64,000 nucleotides of DNA from Neoarius graeffei (lineage: Eukaryota; Chordata; Actinopteri; Siluriformes; Ariidae): the NCBI RefSeq assembly GCF_027579695.1, contig NC_083590.1, forward strand, positions 20,824,610-20,888,609, read 5' to 3'. Under the pieces are notes generated by a model. That model had not been told where the DNA came from and made no database searches. It saw only the letters and a program-made list of their open reading frames with translations. The stretch's first letter is position 1, and every line of letters begins with the position of its first letter. Both the position numbers and the translations under genes were made by a program. Shown in pieces: positions 63,846 through 64,000 of the stretch.

Positions 63846-64000
63846 ATTGGCTGGCTTTTTTCATGGTATATCAGATATACTCCATTCAGCTAGCATGATA
63901 TTGAGCAAGTTGAAGACGAGTAGCTGAATGGAATACATCCGATATACCATGAAAAAAAGCCAGCCAATATTATTATAATACACACACATTCCTTTCGGAT
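63846..64000 (-). mobile_element. YR-exon repeat family 2, copy 2 (cut by window end)
   Basis: 63846-63969 is a palindrome (ATTGGCTGGCTTTTTTCATG ... CATGAAAAAAAGCCAGCCAA), followed by a (TAT)n tract and ACACACACATTCCTTTCGGA. In reverse this matches 10170-10310, where the order is exon end, AT tract, palindrome. The exon should lie just beyond position 64000. Confidence 0.65.

Overview
This is vertebrate, almost certainly teleost, nuclear DNA. The window carries an intron-split protein-tyrosine-phosphatase gene with vertebrate intron phases. It is crowded with fish-type repeats: V-SINEs of the DANA/Mermaid kind, Tc1/mariner, hAT, Harbinger-like and Kolobok-like elements, CA/GT microsatellites, and a Tc1 transposase pseudogene. 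The repeat mix, especially the tRNA-derived SINE at 4893-7016, would suit an otophysan such as a catfish, but I cannot fix the species. Nothing bacterial, CRISPR-like or plasmid-like is present. || The one clear cellular gene is ptp4a3 (PRL-3), on the minus strand. All five coding exons can be joined exactly: 22381-22277, 13233-13141, 11172-11042, 3353-3279 and 1082-965. They have GT/AG junctions with matching phases and give 522 nt, or 173 residues, the usual length of PTP4A3. Active-site Cys104 and Arg110, the acid loop Asp72, regulatory Cys49 and a C-terminal CaaX box (CCIM) are all there. A likely untranslated first exon and the promoter lie upstream, either outside the window or unrecognised within it. 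|| Region by region. 1-964: 3' UTR and flank. 1083-3278: intron with a YR-exon element and a Tc1-type MITE. 3354-11041: intron with a three-level nest (tRNA-SINE, hAT, V-SINE), a TTAA-flanked element and a second YR-exon element. 11173-13140: intron with a minisatellite. 13234-22276: intron filled by a 7.4-kb pyrimidine/purine satellite (26-bp unit, with a duplicated higher-order block of about 2.7 kb). 22382-64000: upstream or intergenic DNA with a 0.93-kb near-perfect palindrome and a dense layering of DNA transposons and SINEs. The most intact large transposon there is a 1.6-kb Tc1 element with an inactivated transposase. I found no second cellular gene and no reverse-transcriptase ORF. || Two themes stand out. 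First, the huge homogeneous satellite sits inside a conserved phosphatase gene; its purine strand is the sense strand of the transcript, and it carries CpG/ACGTG sites and G-quadruplex-capable variants. Second, several unrelated short DNA elements have kept their termini plus only the first coding exon (ATG and an N-terminal DNA-binding-like segment) of their parent protein, usually already broken by stops. Nine of the twelve V-SINEs have perfect 9-13-bp target-site duplications, so many insertions can be ordered in time.
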